The translations under genes were made by a program, and so were the position numbers. From contig NZ_JAIUDA010000007.1 of assembly GCF_020179835.1 (NCBI RefSeq), forward strand, positions 186,001-250,000: DNA of 64,000 nt, written 5' to 3'. Positions 42,906 to 56,536 of this stretch are shown in pieces (position 1 is the first letter of the stretch; each line of letters opens with the position of its first letter). The stretch is from Pantoea sp. alder81 (GTDB lineage: Bacteria > Pseudomonadota > Gammaproteobacteria > Enterobacterales > Enterobacteriaceae). The notes below the pieces were generated by a model. The model was not told the DNA's origin. It saw only the letters and a program-made list of their open reading frames with translations, and ran no database searches.

Positions 42906-44102
42906 TTAACGTTGTTGAAGTCGGGTTAGCACCTGCTGACGATCGGGCATGTTGCTTGCCCCTTCTCGCTCAACAGCCAGCGAAGCAAAAGCAGATGCCC
43001 AGGTCGCTGCTTGCAGCAAGCTTTGGCCCTGAGCGAGTGCCGCCGCCAGTGCGCCGTTGAAGGCATCACCCGCGCCTGTGGTATCCACACTGAGCGCAGG
43101 AAATGCCGGAATATGGTGAAATTGTTGGTTATCAAACAGCAGCGCACCGCACGATCCCATGGTGATGATCACTCTCCGCGCGCCCAACGCGACAATGGCC
43201 AGAGCAGCCGCGCGCGCGCTGGCGACATCATGGATTTCAATACCAGACAGACGCGAAGCTTCCGTTTCATTGGGCGTGAGCACATCAATCATCGGCAGAC
43301 AGCTCACCACGTCAGGGGAAAATGGCGCTGGATTCATAATGACGCGGACGCCCATGGTGTGTGCGAGACGGATGGCGCTGCGGGTGGCTTCAAAGTTGTT
43401 TTCCAATTGCAGCAGCATCACGTTCGCATCGGTTAATTCATGCGTGAGTTCGGCAATCTCTTCGTCGGTTATGGTTTTATTGGCGCCCGAATAGATGGCA
43501 ATCATGTTCTCGCCATTTTCTTGCGAGACATAAATGATGGCGCTGCCCGTTGGTTCGGCATCCGTCTGGTAAAGACGGAAGGAGTGAATGTCGGAGGAAG
43601 AGAGATGATCGAACGCGAATTGGCTGAATTGATCGGTGCCGACCTTGGCCACAAAATGGACGCGCGTGCCCGCACAGCTGGCTGCCATCGCCTGATTTGC
43701 GCCTTTACCGCCCGGCCCCAGCGTACTGCCTAACGCCATCAGTGATTCGCCACTTTGTGGAAATTGCGCCACTTTAGCCACGATATCGACGTTAAAAGCA
43801 CCGAGAATGCAGACTTTACCCTGCTTACCGGATGATTTTACCTGGCCTTTACGGGACTGCAGGCGTTGCAGTAACACCTCAAAGTTGCCACTTTCACTAA
43901 TGAGCTTCTCCTGCAAATTCCGGCGTAACGCAATCGCGCCACCATAGCAGCGCTGCACTAAGCCCTGCTGTGCCAATGCACTGAGATCGGTACGAATCGT
44001 TTCTCGTGTTACGCCGAGCTGGCTTGCCAGGCCATTAACCGTGACGCGCTCGTATTCATCAAGCCACAGCAAAATCTGGCTACGTCGTTCTTCCAAAAAC
44101 AT
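42906..44102 (-). CDS. DeoR-type regulator fused to PfkB sugar kinase
   Basis: A 398-residue fusion. Residues 1-60 are a DeoR helix-turn-helix (VNGLASQLGVTRETIRTDLSALAQQGLVQRCYGGA); residues ~95-398 are a ribokinase-type kinase with ILGAFNVDIVAKV, LGPGGKGANQAMAA, and DTTGAGDAFNGALAAAL carrying the catalytic aspartate. E. coli YeiI is a similar HTH-kinase fusion. It heads a four-gene array and may both phosphorylate the pathway sugar and control the genes. The DeoR effector domain is absent. Strong GGAGGA site. Confidence 0.87.
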   Translation of the reverse strand: MFLEERRSQILLWLDEYERVTVNGLASQLGVTRETIRTDLSALAQQGLVQRCYGGAIALRRNLQEKLISESGNFEVLLQRLQSRKGQVKSSGKQGKVCILGAFNVDIVAKVAQFPQSGESLMALGSTLGPGGKGANQAMAASCAGTRVHFVAKVGTDQFSQFAFDHLSSSDIHSFRLYQTDAEPTGSAIIYVSQENGENMIAIYSGANKTITDEEIAELTHELTDANVMLLQLENNFEATRSAIRLAHTMGVRVIMNPAPFSPDVVSCLPMIDVLTPNETEASRLSGIEIHDVASARAAALAIVALGARRVIITMGSCGALLFDNQQFHHIPAFPALSVDTTGAGDAFNGALAAALAQGQSLLQAATWASAFASLAVEREGASNMPDRQQVLTRLQQR

Positions 44103-44150
44103 GCACTTTCCTCCGTTTCGCTCGCAAGCGTAAGGGAGACGGCTGTTAAT

Positions 44151-44211
44151 GAAAGTGATGCGGATCTCAGCACTCGGGAAAAAACGGAAGTAAACAAAAG
44201 TGAATGCAGAT
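44151..44211 (-). promoter_or_regulatory. Candidate operator repeats upstream of the DeoR-PfkB gene
   Basis: GAAAGTGATGCGGAT (44151-44165) and AAAAGTGAATGCAGAT (44196-44211) are near-direct repeats 45 bases apart; GGAAAGTGCATG occurs inverted over the start codon (44100-44111). DeoR-type proteins often bind such repeats. Inference only. Confidence 0.35.
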
Positions 44212-44261
44212 GTTTTTCAAGGGAAAAGAAGATTGTCAGGCGGATAACAAAATAAGGGGAA

Positions 44262-44289
44262 TAAAAACCCTTCCCGGTTGGGAAGGGTT
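44262..44289 (-). terminator. gyrB terminator
   Basis: 10-bp stem AACCCTTCCC / GGGAAGGGTT with a 4-base loop, 12 bases after the gyrB stop and followed on the minus strand by TTTTTAT. Confidence 0.93.
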
Positions 44290-44300
44290 GAGGTGACAAA

Positions 44301-47812
<3,512 letters not shown>

Positions 47813-47850
47813 GAATCATTCCAGCCAGAAGGGGGTTGCCTAACATTAAC

Positions 47851-47975
47851 AATCCAGGCCGTCGGCGGCGCAGGCAGTCTGGTCACGGCCAGCGCGCAGG
47901 CCCTGGGAGCATACTGAAGTATGTGACCAGGGACGAGCACTGCCCGGACCCAGAATGGCAAGCAAGCCAGGCCGA
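47851..47975. repeat. ERIC-like palindromic element between dnaN and recF
   Basis: About 125 bases with a centre CATACTGAAGTATG flanked by CCCTGGGAG and GTGACCAGGGACGAGC, and ends CCAGGCCG... / ...CCAGGCCGAT. The architecture and the CTGG/CCAG flanks parallel the ERIC core (TTACT..AGTAA flanked by CAGG and GTGACTGGGG), but the sequence differs, so it is ERIC-like and not a standard ERIC. Confidence 0.6.
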
Positions 47976-47984
47976 TATTTTCTA

Positions 47985-49085
47985 CTACAAGCGCATAGGC
48001 ATAACGACGTAGGCCGCTGCTGGGCTGGCGACATCTTCAATCTGCACACTGGAAACCGAATCGGTCAGCAGCAAACGCACGTTCTCACACTTCAGCGCAT
48101 TCAGCACATCCAGCACGTAACTGACGTTAAAACCAATTTCCAGTTCGGTGCCGCTGTACGACACATCCAGCATCTCTTCCGCTTCTTCCTGTTCAGGGTT
48201 ATTAGCGGTGATCTTGAGCTGATTTTCAGTGATATAGATGCGAACGCCGCGGAACTTCTCATTAGAGAGGATTGCTGCGCGGGCAAATGCCTGCTTCAGC
48301 AGATCGCAACCCGCTTCCAGCGCTTTATCTGGGTTCTTCGGCAGTACGCGGCGATAATCCGGGAAACGGCCATCAACCAGCTTAGAAGTGAAGATAAAGT
48401 CACCGACGTGCGCGCGAATGTTGCTGCTGCCGATCTGCACCTGCAGTGGGGTTTCGCCACCGTCGAGCAAACGCACCAGCTCAATCACACCTTTGCGCGG
48501 CACGATCACCGAATGGTTAGGCAACGCCTGACCAATCGGCATGGAGCATACCGCCAGACGGTGACCATCGGTGGCGACGGTGCGTAACTCCTCACCTTCT
48601 GTCTCAAACAGCATGCCGTTAAGGTAGTAACGTACATCCTGATGTGCCATCGAGAACTGCGTTGCTTCGATCAGTCGTTTCAGCGTGGCCTGCGGCAAGG
48701 TGAACTCCACCTCGCTCTGCCAGTCATCCAGATTAGGGAAGTCAGTCGCGGGCAGCGTCGATAATGAGAAACGGCTGCGGCCAGAACGCACCAGCATTCT
48801 GTCACCTTCCAGCGTCAGGCTGATTTCAGCCCCCTCTGGCAAACCGCGGCAAATATCGAGGAATTTACGCGCGGGCACGGTGGTTGCGCCCGGTTCGTGG
48901 GGCTGCGTTAGCGCAACGCGGGCCACCATCTCCATTTCCAAATCAGTGCCGGTCAGACGCAGTACGCCTTCACTGACCTGCAACAGTAAATTTCCGAGGA
49001 TCGGTAAGGTCGGGCGTCCACCAAGCGGGCCGCTAACCTGTTGCAGTGGTTTCAGCAACTGCTCACGTTCTACAATAAATTTCAT
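47985..49085 (-). CDS. dnaN: DnaN, DNA polymerase III sliding clamp
   Basis: Beta clamp of 366 residues, the same length as E. coli. It forms a ring dimer that tethers polymerases. Three clamp folds are visible with MKFIVEREQLLKPLQQVSGPLGGRPTLPILGN at the N terminus and SPAAAYVVMPMRL at the C terminus. Five bases after dnaA, so the dnaAN operon is intact; the downstream junction with recF is interrupted. Confidence 0.98.
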   Translation of the reverse strand: MKFIVEREQLLKPLQQVSGPLGGRPTLPILGNLLLQVSEGVLRLTGTDLEMEMVARVALTQPHEPGATTVPARKFLDICRGLPEGAEISLTLEGDRMLVRSGRSRFSLSTLPATDFPNLDDWQSEVEFTLPQATLKRLIEATQFSMAHQDVRYYLNGMLFETEGEELRTVATDGHRLAVCSMPIGQALPNHSVIVPRKGVIELVRLLDGGETPLQVQIGSSNIRAHVGDFIFTSKLVDGRFPDYRRVLPKNPDKALEAGCDLLKQAFARAAILSNEKFRGVRIYITENQLKITANNPEQEEAEEMLDVSYSGTELEIGFNVSYVLDVLNALKCENVRLLLTDSVSSVQIEDVASPAAAYVVMPMRL

Positions 49086-49090
49086 ATGCG

Positions 49091-50491
49091 TCAGGAAGAT
49101 AATGTTCGAATGAGGTTAGAGAAATCTTCTTTGATGTCGTGGCTCTCTTCACGCAACTGCTCAATCTTACGGCAGGCATGGAGCACGGTGGTATGGTCAC
49201 GGCCACCAAACGCATCGCCAATTTCCGGCAGGCTATGGTTGGTCAGCTCTTTCGCCATCGCCATCGCCATCTGACGCGGACGAGCCACCGAACGCGAACG
49301 GCGCTTCGACAGCAAATCCGCTACTTTGATTTTGTAGTACTCGGCCACCGTTTTCTGGATGTTATCGATGGTGACCAGCTTTTCCTGCAACGCCAGCAGA
49401 TCGCGCAGCGCTTCGCGCACGAAATCGATGGTAATGGCGCGACCGGTGAAGTTGGCATTCGCGATAACGCGATTCAGCGCCCCTTCCAGCTCACGCACAT
49501 TAGAGCGCAGGCGTTTAGCAATAAAGAAGGCGACTTCACCCGGCAGACGAATATCATTCTCGTCGGCTTTCTTCATCAGGATCGCCACGCGTGTTTCCAG
49601 CTCAGGCGGCTCGATCGCGACAGTTAATCCCCAGCCAAAACGCGATTTCAGGCGATCTTCTACGCCGTTGATCTCTTTTGGATAACGATCCGAGGTCAAA
49701 ATGATCTGCTGATTACCTTCCAACAATGCATTGAAGGTATGGAAAAACTCTTCCTGCGAGCGCTCTTTATTAGCAAAGAACTGAATGTCATCGATCAACA
49801 GTGCATCGACGGAACGGTAATAACGCTTAAATTCTTCAATGGCGTTGTTTTGCAGCGCTTTTACCATGTCCTGCACAAAACGTTCGGAGTGCATGTAAAC
49901 CACTTTGGCATTTGGCTTACGCGCAATAATGCCATTCCCCACCGCATGCAACAGGTGAGTTTTACCTAAACCGGTGCCGCCATAAAGGAAGAGAGGGTTA
50001 TAGGCGCCGCCAGGATTATCCGCCACCTGACGTGCCGCCGCGCGCGCCAGTTGGTTAGATTTACCTTCAACGAAGTTATCGAAGTTATGGCGGTTATTCA
50101 CATTTGAACGATAGGTCACGTCTGCAGGTGCTGGCACCGAATCCCAGCTTGGACGCAAAATTTGCGCCGGAGCAGGACGATTTTCAACGGGAGCACGTGT
50201 GCTGTAAGCCGCCATTGCAGGCTGGCTGGTCGTTACTTGCGCAGCCGGGCGCGTGCCCACTTCGAAACGCAGCAAAGGCACGTTCGGGCCGCAGAATTCA
50301 TTCAGCAGCCCATTAATACTATTGAGGTATTTATCCCGAACCCAGTCGAGTACAAACCGATTTGGTGCATACAAGGTCAGCGTATTGTCGTTTAATTCAG
50401 CCTGCAGCGGACGAATCCACATGCTGAATTCGGTGGCAGGAAGCTCATCCTGCAAACGGGCAAGACACTGTTGCCAAAGCGTAAGTGACAC
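49091..50491 (-). CDS. dnaA: DnaA, replication initiator
   Basis: AAA+ initiator of 466 residues (E. coli 467). Domain [29 protein letters not shown]; variable linker ~85-130; Walker [17 protein letters not shown], Walker [10 protein letters not shown], arginine finger in SRFGWGLT; C-terminal domain IV with [36 protein letters not shown] binding DnaA boxes. The start is GTG at 50491, as in E. coli; the frame runs on to 50620 but that part is leader. Confidence 0.98.
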   Translation of the reverse strand: MSLTLWQQCLARLQDELPATEFSMWIRPLQAELNDNTLTLYAPNRFVLDWVRDKYLNSINGLLNEFCGPNVPLLRFEVGTRPAAQVTTSQPAMAAYSTRAPVENRPAPAQILRPSWDSVPAPADVTYRSNVNNRHNFDNFVEGKSNQLARAAARQVADNPGGAYNPLFLYGGTGLGKTHLLHAVGNGIIARKPNAKVVYMHSERFVQDMVKALQNNAIEEFKRYYRSVDALLIDDIQFFANKERSQEEFFHTFNALLEGNQQIILTSDRYPKEINGVEDRLKSRFGWGLTVAIEPPELETRVAILMKKADENDIRLPGEVAFFIAKRLRSNVRELEGALNRVIANANFTGRAITIDFVREALRDLLALQEKLVTIDNIQKTVAEYYKIKVADLLSKRRSRSVARPRQMAMAMAKELTNHSLPEIGDAFGGRDHTTVLHACRKIEQLREESHDIKEDFSNLIRTLSS

Positions 50492-50644
50492 GGCGGACTC
50501 CACTCGTACAAAATCGATAAGAATTTCAGGCGCTAATAATAGAAACTGTCTTTTTTGACACAGGCGGTCAGAAAGCGCCTGCGACCGCTGTTCGCGGTAG
50601 TCATCCCCCGGCGATCTCATTGAGGATCGTCAGCGGAAGGGCGG

Positions 50645-50708
50645 ATCATAGCGCAAAGCGGCACAGAGATCTTCCCTTTCTACACAGTTTTGATCCAATT
50701 TATCCACA
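50645..50708 (-). promoter_or_regulatory. dnaA promoter region with DnaA box
   Basis: A perfect DnaA box TTATCCACA at 50700-50708 and a near match TTCTACACA about 20 bases away indicate autoregulation. On the minus strand TATGAT (50645-50650) is a plausible -10 giving a leader near 150 bases, but its -35 is poor. Confidence 0.65.
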
Positions 50709-50965
50709 GGCTGATGAAGCGCTAATGAGTTTACGCTTTCTGCGGAAAAAGCGAGCGGTGATCTCGCTGAAAGAGGCAATTTTTCTGGTCGCCTCTCGTT
50801 TCCGCGCAATAAATCTGCAAATTGATCGCAAGAAGATCCTGCGCGATCCTTGCGCTTTACCCTATAGCCCGTATAATTCCCCACCCGGCATTATTGCGTG
50901 AAGCCTTGATGTACGGAATCAGCGGGCTGTATCTGGTTTCCAGGTGCCGCGAACTGCGAAGTAAA
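50709..50965. other. Rest of the dnaA-rpmH intergenic region
   Basis: Between the DnaA box and the rpmH promoter. It has several GATC sites (for example near 50822 and 50842) but no further convincing DnaA box, gene or repeat. This is not oriC: the 13-mer array and box cluster are absent. Confidence 0.55.
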
Positions 50966-50994
50966 TTGACTCTGGACTGTACAATTATTACAAT
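50966..50994 (+). promoter_or_regulatory. rpmH promoter (sigma-70)
   Basis: TTGACT (50966-50971), 17-base spacer, TACAAT (50989-50994), about 100 bases before rpmH. An excellent vegetative promoter for the rpmH-rnpA-yidD-yidC block. Confidence 0.87.
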
Positions 50995-51080
50995 CCCGCC
51001 TCTTTATTAAAGACACATTGAGGCGTCGGTCGATTTACTGGCCCGAAAACGCGTCACCCAGTGAAAATTTTCAAGTTTAG

Positions 51081-51233
<153 letters not shown>

Positions 51234-51247
51234 TAAAGCTAACCCTA

Positions 51248-51607
51248 GTGGTTAAGCTCGCATTTCCCAGGGAGTTACGTTTGTTAACTCCCACTCATTT
51301 CACTTTCGTCTTCCAGCAGCCACAAAGAGCCGGTACGCCGCAAATCACCATCCTCGGCCGACTTAATTCGCTGGGGCATCCCCGCATCGGTCTTACCGTC
51401 GCTAAAAAGCATGTGAAACGCGCCCATGAACGCAACCGGATCAAGCGATTGACCCGCGAAAGCTTTCGTCTGCGCCAACATGAGCTGCCTGCGATGGATT
51501 TTGTCATCGTGGCGAAAAAAGGGATTGCTGACCTCGATAACCGTGCGTTAACGGAAGCGTTGGAGAAACTATGGCGTCGTCACTGTCGCCTGGCTCGCGG
51601 CTCCTGA
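51248..51607 (+). CDS. rnpA: RnpA, RNase P protein
   Basis: Protein subunit of RNase P, 119 residues, for tRNA 5' maturation. GTG start as in E. coli ([14 protein letters not shown]). The RNA-binding RNR motif is in [15 protein letters not shown]. Its 3' end overlaps yidD by 37 bases. Confidence 0.98.
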   Translation: MVKLAFPRELRLLTPTHFTFVFQQPQRAGTPQITILGRLNSLGHPRIGLTVAKKHVKRAHERNRIKRLTRESFRLRQHELPAMDFVIVAKKGIADLDNRALTEALEKLWRRHCRLARGS

Positions 51608-51828
51608 TTGCCCTGATACGCGTTTATCAACGCGCCATCAGCCCACTGCTTGGACCTCATTGTCGGTTCCATCCCACCTGCTCGCAGTATGGGATTGAGG
51701 CCTTACGTCGCTTCGGCGTCGTAAAAGGTAGTTGGTTGACGATTAAACGCGTATTAAAATGCCACCCTTTGAACCCGGGTGGTGACGATCCTGTGCCGCC
51801 AAAAACCTTTGATACCAGAGAACATTAA
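51571..51828 (+). CDS. yidD: YidD, membrane insertion efficiency factor
   Basis: Small membrane-associated protein of 85 residues that aids YidC-dependent insertion. Amphipathic N-terminal region [18 protein letters not shown], then the conserved [17 protein letters not shown] and [13 protein letters not shown] with three cysteines. Overlaps rnpA; yidC starts 2 bases later. Confidence 0.97.
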   Translation: MASSLSPGSRLLIALIRVYQRAISPLLGPHCRFHPTCSQYGIEALRRFGVVKGSWLTIKRVLKCHPLNPGGDDPVPPKTFDTREH

Positions 51829-51830
51829 CG

Positions 51831-53477
51831 ATGGATTCGCAACGCAATCTCTTTCTCATCGCTTTTCTGTTCGTGTCTTTTATGATCTGGCAAGCCTGGC
51901 AGACGGACCACGCTCCGCAGCCACAGCAGACTCAGACCACGCAAAACACAAGCAGCGCAGCGGGTGATGCCGCCACTACCGGCGTCCCGGCTAGCGGTCA
52001 GGGCCAAACGATCACCGTTAAGACTGATGTCCTGTCACTCAGCATCAATACTCGCGGTGGCGATATTGAGCAGGCACTGCTGCTGACTTACCCTGATAAA
52101 CTGGGTTCAGACGCACCGTTCCAGCTGCTGGAAACCACTCCTGCTTTCGTTTATCAGGCACAAAGTGGCTTAACCGGTCGTAATGGTCCGGACAACCCGA
52201 ACAATGGCGCACGTCCACTGTTCACCACCTCACAAGGTCACTTCGAGATGGCCGATGGCCAGACCGAGCTGCGTGTGCCACTGACCTGGACCGACGAAAA
52301 AGGTGTGGTTTACACCAAAACCTTCGTGTTCAAGCGTGGCGACTTCGCGGTTAACGTTGACTACAACATTAATAACGCCTCACAGCAGCCGCTGGAAGTG
52401 TCGATGTTTGGTCAGCTGAAGCAGACGATTGATCTGCCGAAGCATCGTGATACCGGCAGCAACAACTTTGCCCTGCACACCTTCCGTGGCGCAGCGTACT
52501 CGACCAGCGAAGCGAAATACGAAAAATACAAATTCGATACTATCGCGGATAACGAGAACCTGAATGCGACCACCAGCAATGGTTGGGTGGCGATGCTGCA
52601 GCAGTACTTTGCCACCGCTTGGGTGCCACGTACTCAGGGTAACAACACCCTGTATACCAGCAACCTCGGTAACGGCATTGCGGCAATCGGTTATAAATCT
52701 TCACCGGTGACCGTGGCTGCAGGCGCACAGCAAGACCTGGGCGCAACTTTGTGGTTAGGCCCGGAAATTCAGGACAAGATGGCCGCTATCGCGCCTCACC
52801 TGGATCTGACCGTAGATTACGGTTGGTTGTGGTTCATCTCTCAGCCACTGTTTAAGCTGCTGAAATTCCTGCACAGCTTTATCGGTAACTGGGGCTTCTC
52901 GATTATTGTTATCACCTTCATCGTTCGTGGCATCATGTACCCGCTGACCAAAGCGCAGTACACCTCCATGGCGAAGATGCGTATGCTGCAGCCGAAGATT
53001 CAGGCGATGCGTGAGCGTCTGGGCGATGACAAGCAGAAGCAGAGCCAGGAAATGATGGCGCTGTATAAAGCAGAGAAAGTGAACCCGTTGGGTGGCTGCT
53101 TGCCTCTGGTTATCCAGATGCCTATCTTCCTGGCCTTGTACTACATGCTGTCAGGTTCGATTGAGCTGCGTCATGCACCGTTCATTCTGTGGATTCATGA
53201 CCTGTCCGCACAGGACCCGTATTACATTCTGCCGGTTATCATGGGTATCACCATGTTCTTCATCCAGAAGATGTCACCGACCACCGTGACCGATCCGATG
53301 CAGCAGAAGATCATGACCTACATGCCGGTTATCTTTACCGTGTTCTTCCTGTGGTTCCCTGCGGGTCTGGTGCTGTACTACATCGTCAGCAACCTCGTGA
53401 CCATTCTCCAGCAGCAGCTGATCTATCGCGGCCTGGAAAAACGTGGTCTGCATAGCCGCGACAAGAAGAAAGCGTAA
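51831..53477 (+). CDS. yidC: YidC, membrane protein insertase
   Basis: 548 residues. N-terminal signal-anchor ([18 protein letters not shown]), large periplasmic domain ~60-340 with a low-complexity Gln/Thr stretch near residues 25-50, then five helices of the insertase core with the hydrophilic-groove arginine in [14 protein letters not shown], and a basic C-terminal tail. Works alone or with SecYEG. Ends with a hairpin terminator. Confidence 0.98.
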   Translation: MDSQRNLFLIAFLFVSFMIWQAWQTDHAPQPQQTQTTQNTSSAAGDAATTGVPASGQGQTITVKTDVLSLSINTRGGDIEQALLLTYPDKLGSDAPFQLLETTPAFVYQAQSGLTGRNGPDNPNNGARPLFTTSQGHFEMADGQTELRVPLTWTDEKGVVYTKTFVFKRGDFAVNVDYNINNASQQPLEVSMFGQLKQTIDLPKHRDTGSNNFALHTFRGAAYSTSEAKYEKYKFDTIADNENLNATTSNGWVAMLQQYFATAWVPRTQGNNTLYTSNLGNGIAAIGYKSSPVTVAAGAQQDLGATLWLGPEIQDKMAAIAPHLDLTVDYGWLWFISQPLFKLLKFLHSFIGNWGFSIIVITFIVRGIMYPLTKAQYTSMAKMRMLQPKIQAMRERLGDDKQKQSQEMMALYKAEKVNPLGGCLPLVIQMPIFLALYYMLSGSIELRHAPFILWIHDLSAQDPYYILPVIMGITMFFIQKMSPTTVTDPMQQKIMTYMPVIFTVFFLWFPAGLVLYYIVSNLVTILQQQLIYRGLEKRGLHSRDKKKA

Positions 53478-53508
53478 CGTCTGACTGCAACAGCAGCAGC
53501 GTATACTC

Positions 53509-53540
53509 AAGGGGCGGCATTTATGTCGCCCTGTTTTTTT
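53509..53540 (+). terminator. yidC terminator, REP-like core
   Basis: GGGCGGCAT / ATGTCGCCC hairpin with a TT loop and a long T-tract (53534-53540). The core CGGCATTTATG-CG resembles the repeat family at 59443-59467. Confidence 0.88.
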
Positions 53541-53560
53541 ATGTGAAAAGTGAGAAAGAC

Positions 53561-54925
53561 ATGAGCCACAGCGACACTATTGTTGCCCAGGCGACGCCTC
53601 CCGGCCGTGGCGGCGTCGGCATTCTGCGTATTTCCGGTGCCAAAGCCGCTGACGTCGCGCAAGCCGTGCTCGGCAAGTTGCCGAAACCGCGCTATGCCGA
53701 CTATTTGCCGTTCAACGATGCGGATGGCAGCGTGCTGGATCAGGGCATTGCGCTGTGGTTTCCTGGACCAAATTCTTTCACCGGCGAAGATGTACTGGAG
53801 CTGCAAGGGCACGGCGGCCCGGTCATTCTGGATCTGTTGCTGAAACGCATCGTCGCGCTGTCGGGTGTGCGTATCGCCCAGCCGGGTGAATTCTCCGAAC
53901 GCGCCTTCCTCAATGACAAACTCGATCTGGCGCAGGCGGAAGCCATTGCCGACCTGATCGACGCCAGCTCAGAGCAGGCCGCACGCTCCGCCGTGAACTC
54001 ATTGCAGGGCGCGTTTTCACTGCGCATCAATACCCTTGTGGAAGCACTCACTCACCTGCGTATCTATGTGGAGGCTGCTATCGACTTCCCGGATGAGGAG
54101 ATCGATTTTCTGTCTGACGGCAAAATCGAAGGTCAACTCAATGTGGTGATCGGCGACCTTGATAACGTGCGCGCCGAAGCGCGTCAGGGCAGCCTGCTGC
54201 GTGAAGGGATGAAAGTGGTGATTGCCGGTCGCCCTAATGCCGGTAAATCCAGCCTGTTGAATGCCCTCGCCGGCCGCGAAGCCGCGATTGTCACCGATAT
54301 CGCCGGTACCACGCGTGACGTGCTGCGTGAGCATATTCATATTGACGGTATGCCGCTGCACATCATCGATACTGCAGGATTGCGTGAAGCCAGCGATGAA
54401 GTTGAGCGCATCGGGATTGAACGCGCCTGGCAGGAAATCGAGCAAGCCGATCGCGTGCTGTTTATGGTAGATGGCACCACCACCGATGCCACTGAAGCCG
54501 CTGCTATCTGGCCTGATTTCGTCGCACGTTTACCGGCACAACTGCCGATCACCGTGGTGCGTAACAAAGCCGATATGACCGGTGAAGTGCTGGGCCTGAC
54601 AGAAGTGAACGATCACTCACTGATTCGCCTCTCTGCGCGCACTGGCGAAGGCGTGGATGCACTGCGCGATCATTTGAAACAAAGCATGGGCTTCTCCGGC
54701 AATATGGAAGGCGGATTCCTGGCGCGTCGACGCCATCTGCAGGCATTGGAGTTGGCGGCTACTCACTTACAGCAGGGCAAAGACCAGCTGCTGGGTGCAT
54801 GGGCGGGTGAACTGCTGGCGGAAGAACTGCGTCTGGCACAGCAGGCACTGAGCGAAATCACCGGTGAGTTTACCTCCGACGATCTGCTTGGCCGGATTTT
54901 CTCCAGCTTCTGTATTGGTAAGTAG
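53561..54925 (+). CDS. mnmE: MnmE, tRNA modification GTPase
   Basis: 454 residues, works with MnmG on wobble uridine 34. Tetrahydrofolate-binding N domain ([25 protein letters not shown]), helical domain, G domain with [12 protein letters not shown] (P-loop), [14 protein letters not shown] and NKAD, and the C-terminal CIGK with the catalytic cysteine. Start ATG at 53561; the frame extends to 53543 with six extra residues not conserved. Confidence 0.98.
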   Translation: MSHSDTIVAQATPPGRGGVGILRISGAKAADVAQAVLGKLPKPRYADYLPFNDADGSVLDQGIALWFPGPNSFTGEDVLELQGHGGPVILDLLLKRIVALSGVRIAQPGEFSERAFLNDKLDLAQAEAIADLIDASSEQAARSAVNSLQGAFSLRINTLVEALTHLRIYVEAAIDFPDEEIDFLSDGKIEGQLNVVIGDLDNVRAEARQGSLLREGMKVVIAGRPNAGKSSLLNALAGREAAIVTDIAGTTRDVLREHIHIDGMPLHIIDTAGLREASDEVERIGIERAWQEIEQADRVLFMVDGTTTDATEAAAIWPDFVARLPAQLPITVVRNKADMTGEVLGLTEVNDHSLIRLSARTGEGVDALRDHLKQSMGFSGNMEGGFLARRRHLQALELAATHLQQGKDQLLGAWAGELLAEELRLAQQALSEITGEFTSDDLLGRIFSSFCIGK

Positions 54926-54935
54926 TCTTTCCCCT

Positions 54936-54967
54936 GTTTCCCCCATCACTGTTTGGTTGGGGGAAAC
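54936..54967. terminator. Hairpin after mnmE
   Basis: Perfect 10-bp stem GTTTCCCCCA / TGGGGGAAAC with a 12-base loop, 10 bases after mnmE. No strong T-tract on the plus strand. Confidence 0.65.
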
Positions 54968-55100
54968 ATGCGTCTTTGTTATTTGGCTCACTCTCTCCTT
55001 TACAGTATAACGATCGCTGGCCTGTGCTAAAGCGCACCGGCCGCATTCACTATTCATGCTAAAAATCAGGCGCTGATGGCGGCCTGAACAGGAGAGAAAC

Positions 55101-55691
55101 ATGAGTACACCGCTCGACAGCGTGGCGCTGAACGCGCTGTTCAATGACGCTCGCACCCACAGCTACTGGCAGGACAAACCGATTTCTCATGATGTATTGC
55201 AGCAGCTCTACAACCTGACCGCGCTCGGCCCGACTTCAGCTAACTGTTCACCAGGACGCTTCGTGTTTGTCACCTCACAGGAAGGCAAAGAGAAGCTGAA
55301 ACCTGCGCTCTCCTCCGGCAATGTGGATAAAACCATGGCGGCACCGGCAACGGTGATTGTGGCGTGGGATCCGGAATTTTATGAAGCACTGCCAAAACTG
55401 TTCCCGCATGGCGATGCACGTAGCTGGTTCACCAGCAGTCCGGATCTGGCGAAAGAGACGGCCTTCCGCAACAGCAGCCTGCAGGCGGGTTATTTGATTC
55501 TGGCGGCACGTTCGCTGGGGCTGGATGCCGGCCCGATGTCCGGTTTTGACCCGTCGAAAGTCAATGAAGCCTTCTTCAGCGAAAGCAAATGGCAGGTGAA
55601 CTTACTGATTAATCTGGGCTACGGCGAAGCCAGCAAACTGCATGCGCGCTTGCCGCGCCTCGGCTTTGATGAAGCGAGCAAATTTGCCTGA
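55101..55691 (+). CDS. rutE: RutE-like nitroreductase-family reductase
   Basis: FMN-dependent reductase of 196 residues, close to E. coli RutE, which reduces malonic semialdehyde to 3-hydroxypropionate in uracil breakdown: [53 protein letters not shown], and [19 protein letters not shown]. No rutA-D or rutG is nearby, so it may have another aldehyde substrate or be a scattered member. Follows GGAGAG. Confidence 0.88.
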   Translation: MSTPLDSVALNALFNDARTHSYWQDKPISHDVLQQLYNLTALGPTSANCSPGRFVFVTSQEGKEKLKPALSSGNVDKTMAAPATVIVAWDPEFYEALPKLFPHGDARSWFTSSPDLAKETAFRNSSLQAGYLILAARSLGLDAGPMSGFDPSKVNEAFFSESKWQVNLLINLGYGEASKLHARLPRLGFDEASKFA

Positions 55692-55697
55692 TTGAGC

Positions 55698-55726
55698 GTA
55701 GGCGTCGCAATCAATGCGACGCCCAC
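55698..55726. repeat. REP-like hairpin / bidirectional terminator
   Basis: GGCGTCGCA (55701-55709) pairs with TGCGACGCC (55715-55723), flanked by GTA and CAC, then TTTT. It lies between the convergent rutE and flavin reductase genes and has the GTAGG opening of the repeat family seen at 33753-33782. Confidence 0.7.
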
Positions 55727-55735
55727 TTTTCATAT

Positions 55736-56245
55736 TTAGCCCAGCGAGTGAAAACCGCTGTTGAAGTAGACCATCGGTTCAGCCGCTTCACCTGGCAGTG
55801 AAATGCCGACAATACGCGCCAGCAGCACGCTGTGCGTATTCCACTCCACCACCTTCTCCAGCTGGCAGTCAAAACTCACCAATGCATCAGCCAGCACCGG
55901 CGCACCGGTGTTCAGCGTTTGCCACTCACCGCTCTGGAAGCGTTCTGCACGACGTGCAGACTGACTGAACTGCGCACACAAATCGTCATGCTGTTCACGC
56001 AGGACGTTGACGGCAAAGTGGCCTGCATTTACAAATGCATCATGGCTGGATGCGCTACGATTCACACACACCAGCAGACTTGGCGGCTCGGCAGCCAGTG
56101 AGCTAACGGAAGTCGCAATCAATCCCAGCTTTTCGCCCTGAAACTCGGTGGTCACTAAAGAAACGCCTGCGGTCAGGCGGCGCATACCATGACGAAATTC
56201 ATCAAGTGAGATTGATTCCTGGCGAGTAAGTGAGGTTACTGACAT
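55736..56245 (-). CDS. Flavin reductase-like protein (RutF/HpaC type)
   Basis: Predicted NADH:flavin reductase of 169 residues with the family segments FRHGMRRLTAGVSLVTTE, GLIATSVSSLAAEPPSLLVCVNRSASSHD and FAVNVLREQHDDL. It would supply reduced flavin to a two-component monooxygenase, but none is adjacent. Start at 56245 after CGGAG; a longer frame to 56335 adds an unlikely N terminus. Convergent with rutE, which might suggest a shared origin with the rut system. Confidence 0.85.
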   Translation of the reverse strand: MSVTSLTRQESISLDEFRHGMRRLTAGVSLVTTEFQGEKLGLIATSVSSLAAEPPSLLVCVNRSASSHDAFVNAGHFAVNVLREQHDDLCAQFSQSARRAERFQSGEWQTLNTGAPVLADALVSFDCQLEKVVEWNTHSVLLARIVGISLPGEAAEPMVYFNSGFHSLG

Positions 56246-56536
56246 AAAAAAACTCCGACGTGCCTCTGTTTGCGATGAGCACGATGACTTGAGGTGGATT
56301 GTTTGCGCACTTCGATGTGCTGTTTTGCTGCCCAAATCCTACACCACATCACGCTTTGCATCACCCTATCTGAGCGAATTCAGCAAAAGCGTTATATGCA
56401 AAGTCGCAGAATGGGAATGTCCGCCGCTTCGGTCTTATCTGATTTTTGGTCATTAGATGTTATGCCGGATGCAAACCACTGAGAAAATTCCTACAATAGC
56501 CCTGATGATTATCTGACCATTTTCACGGAGCGACAG

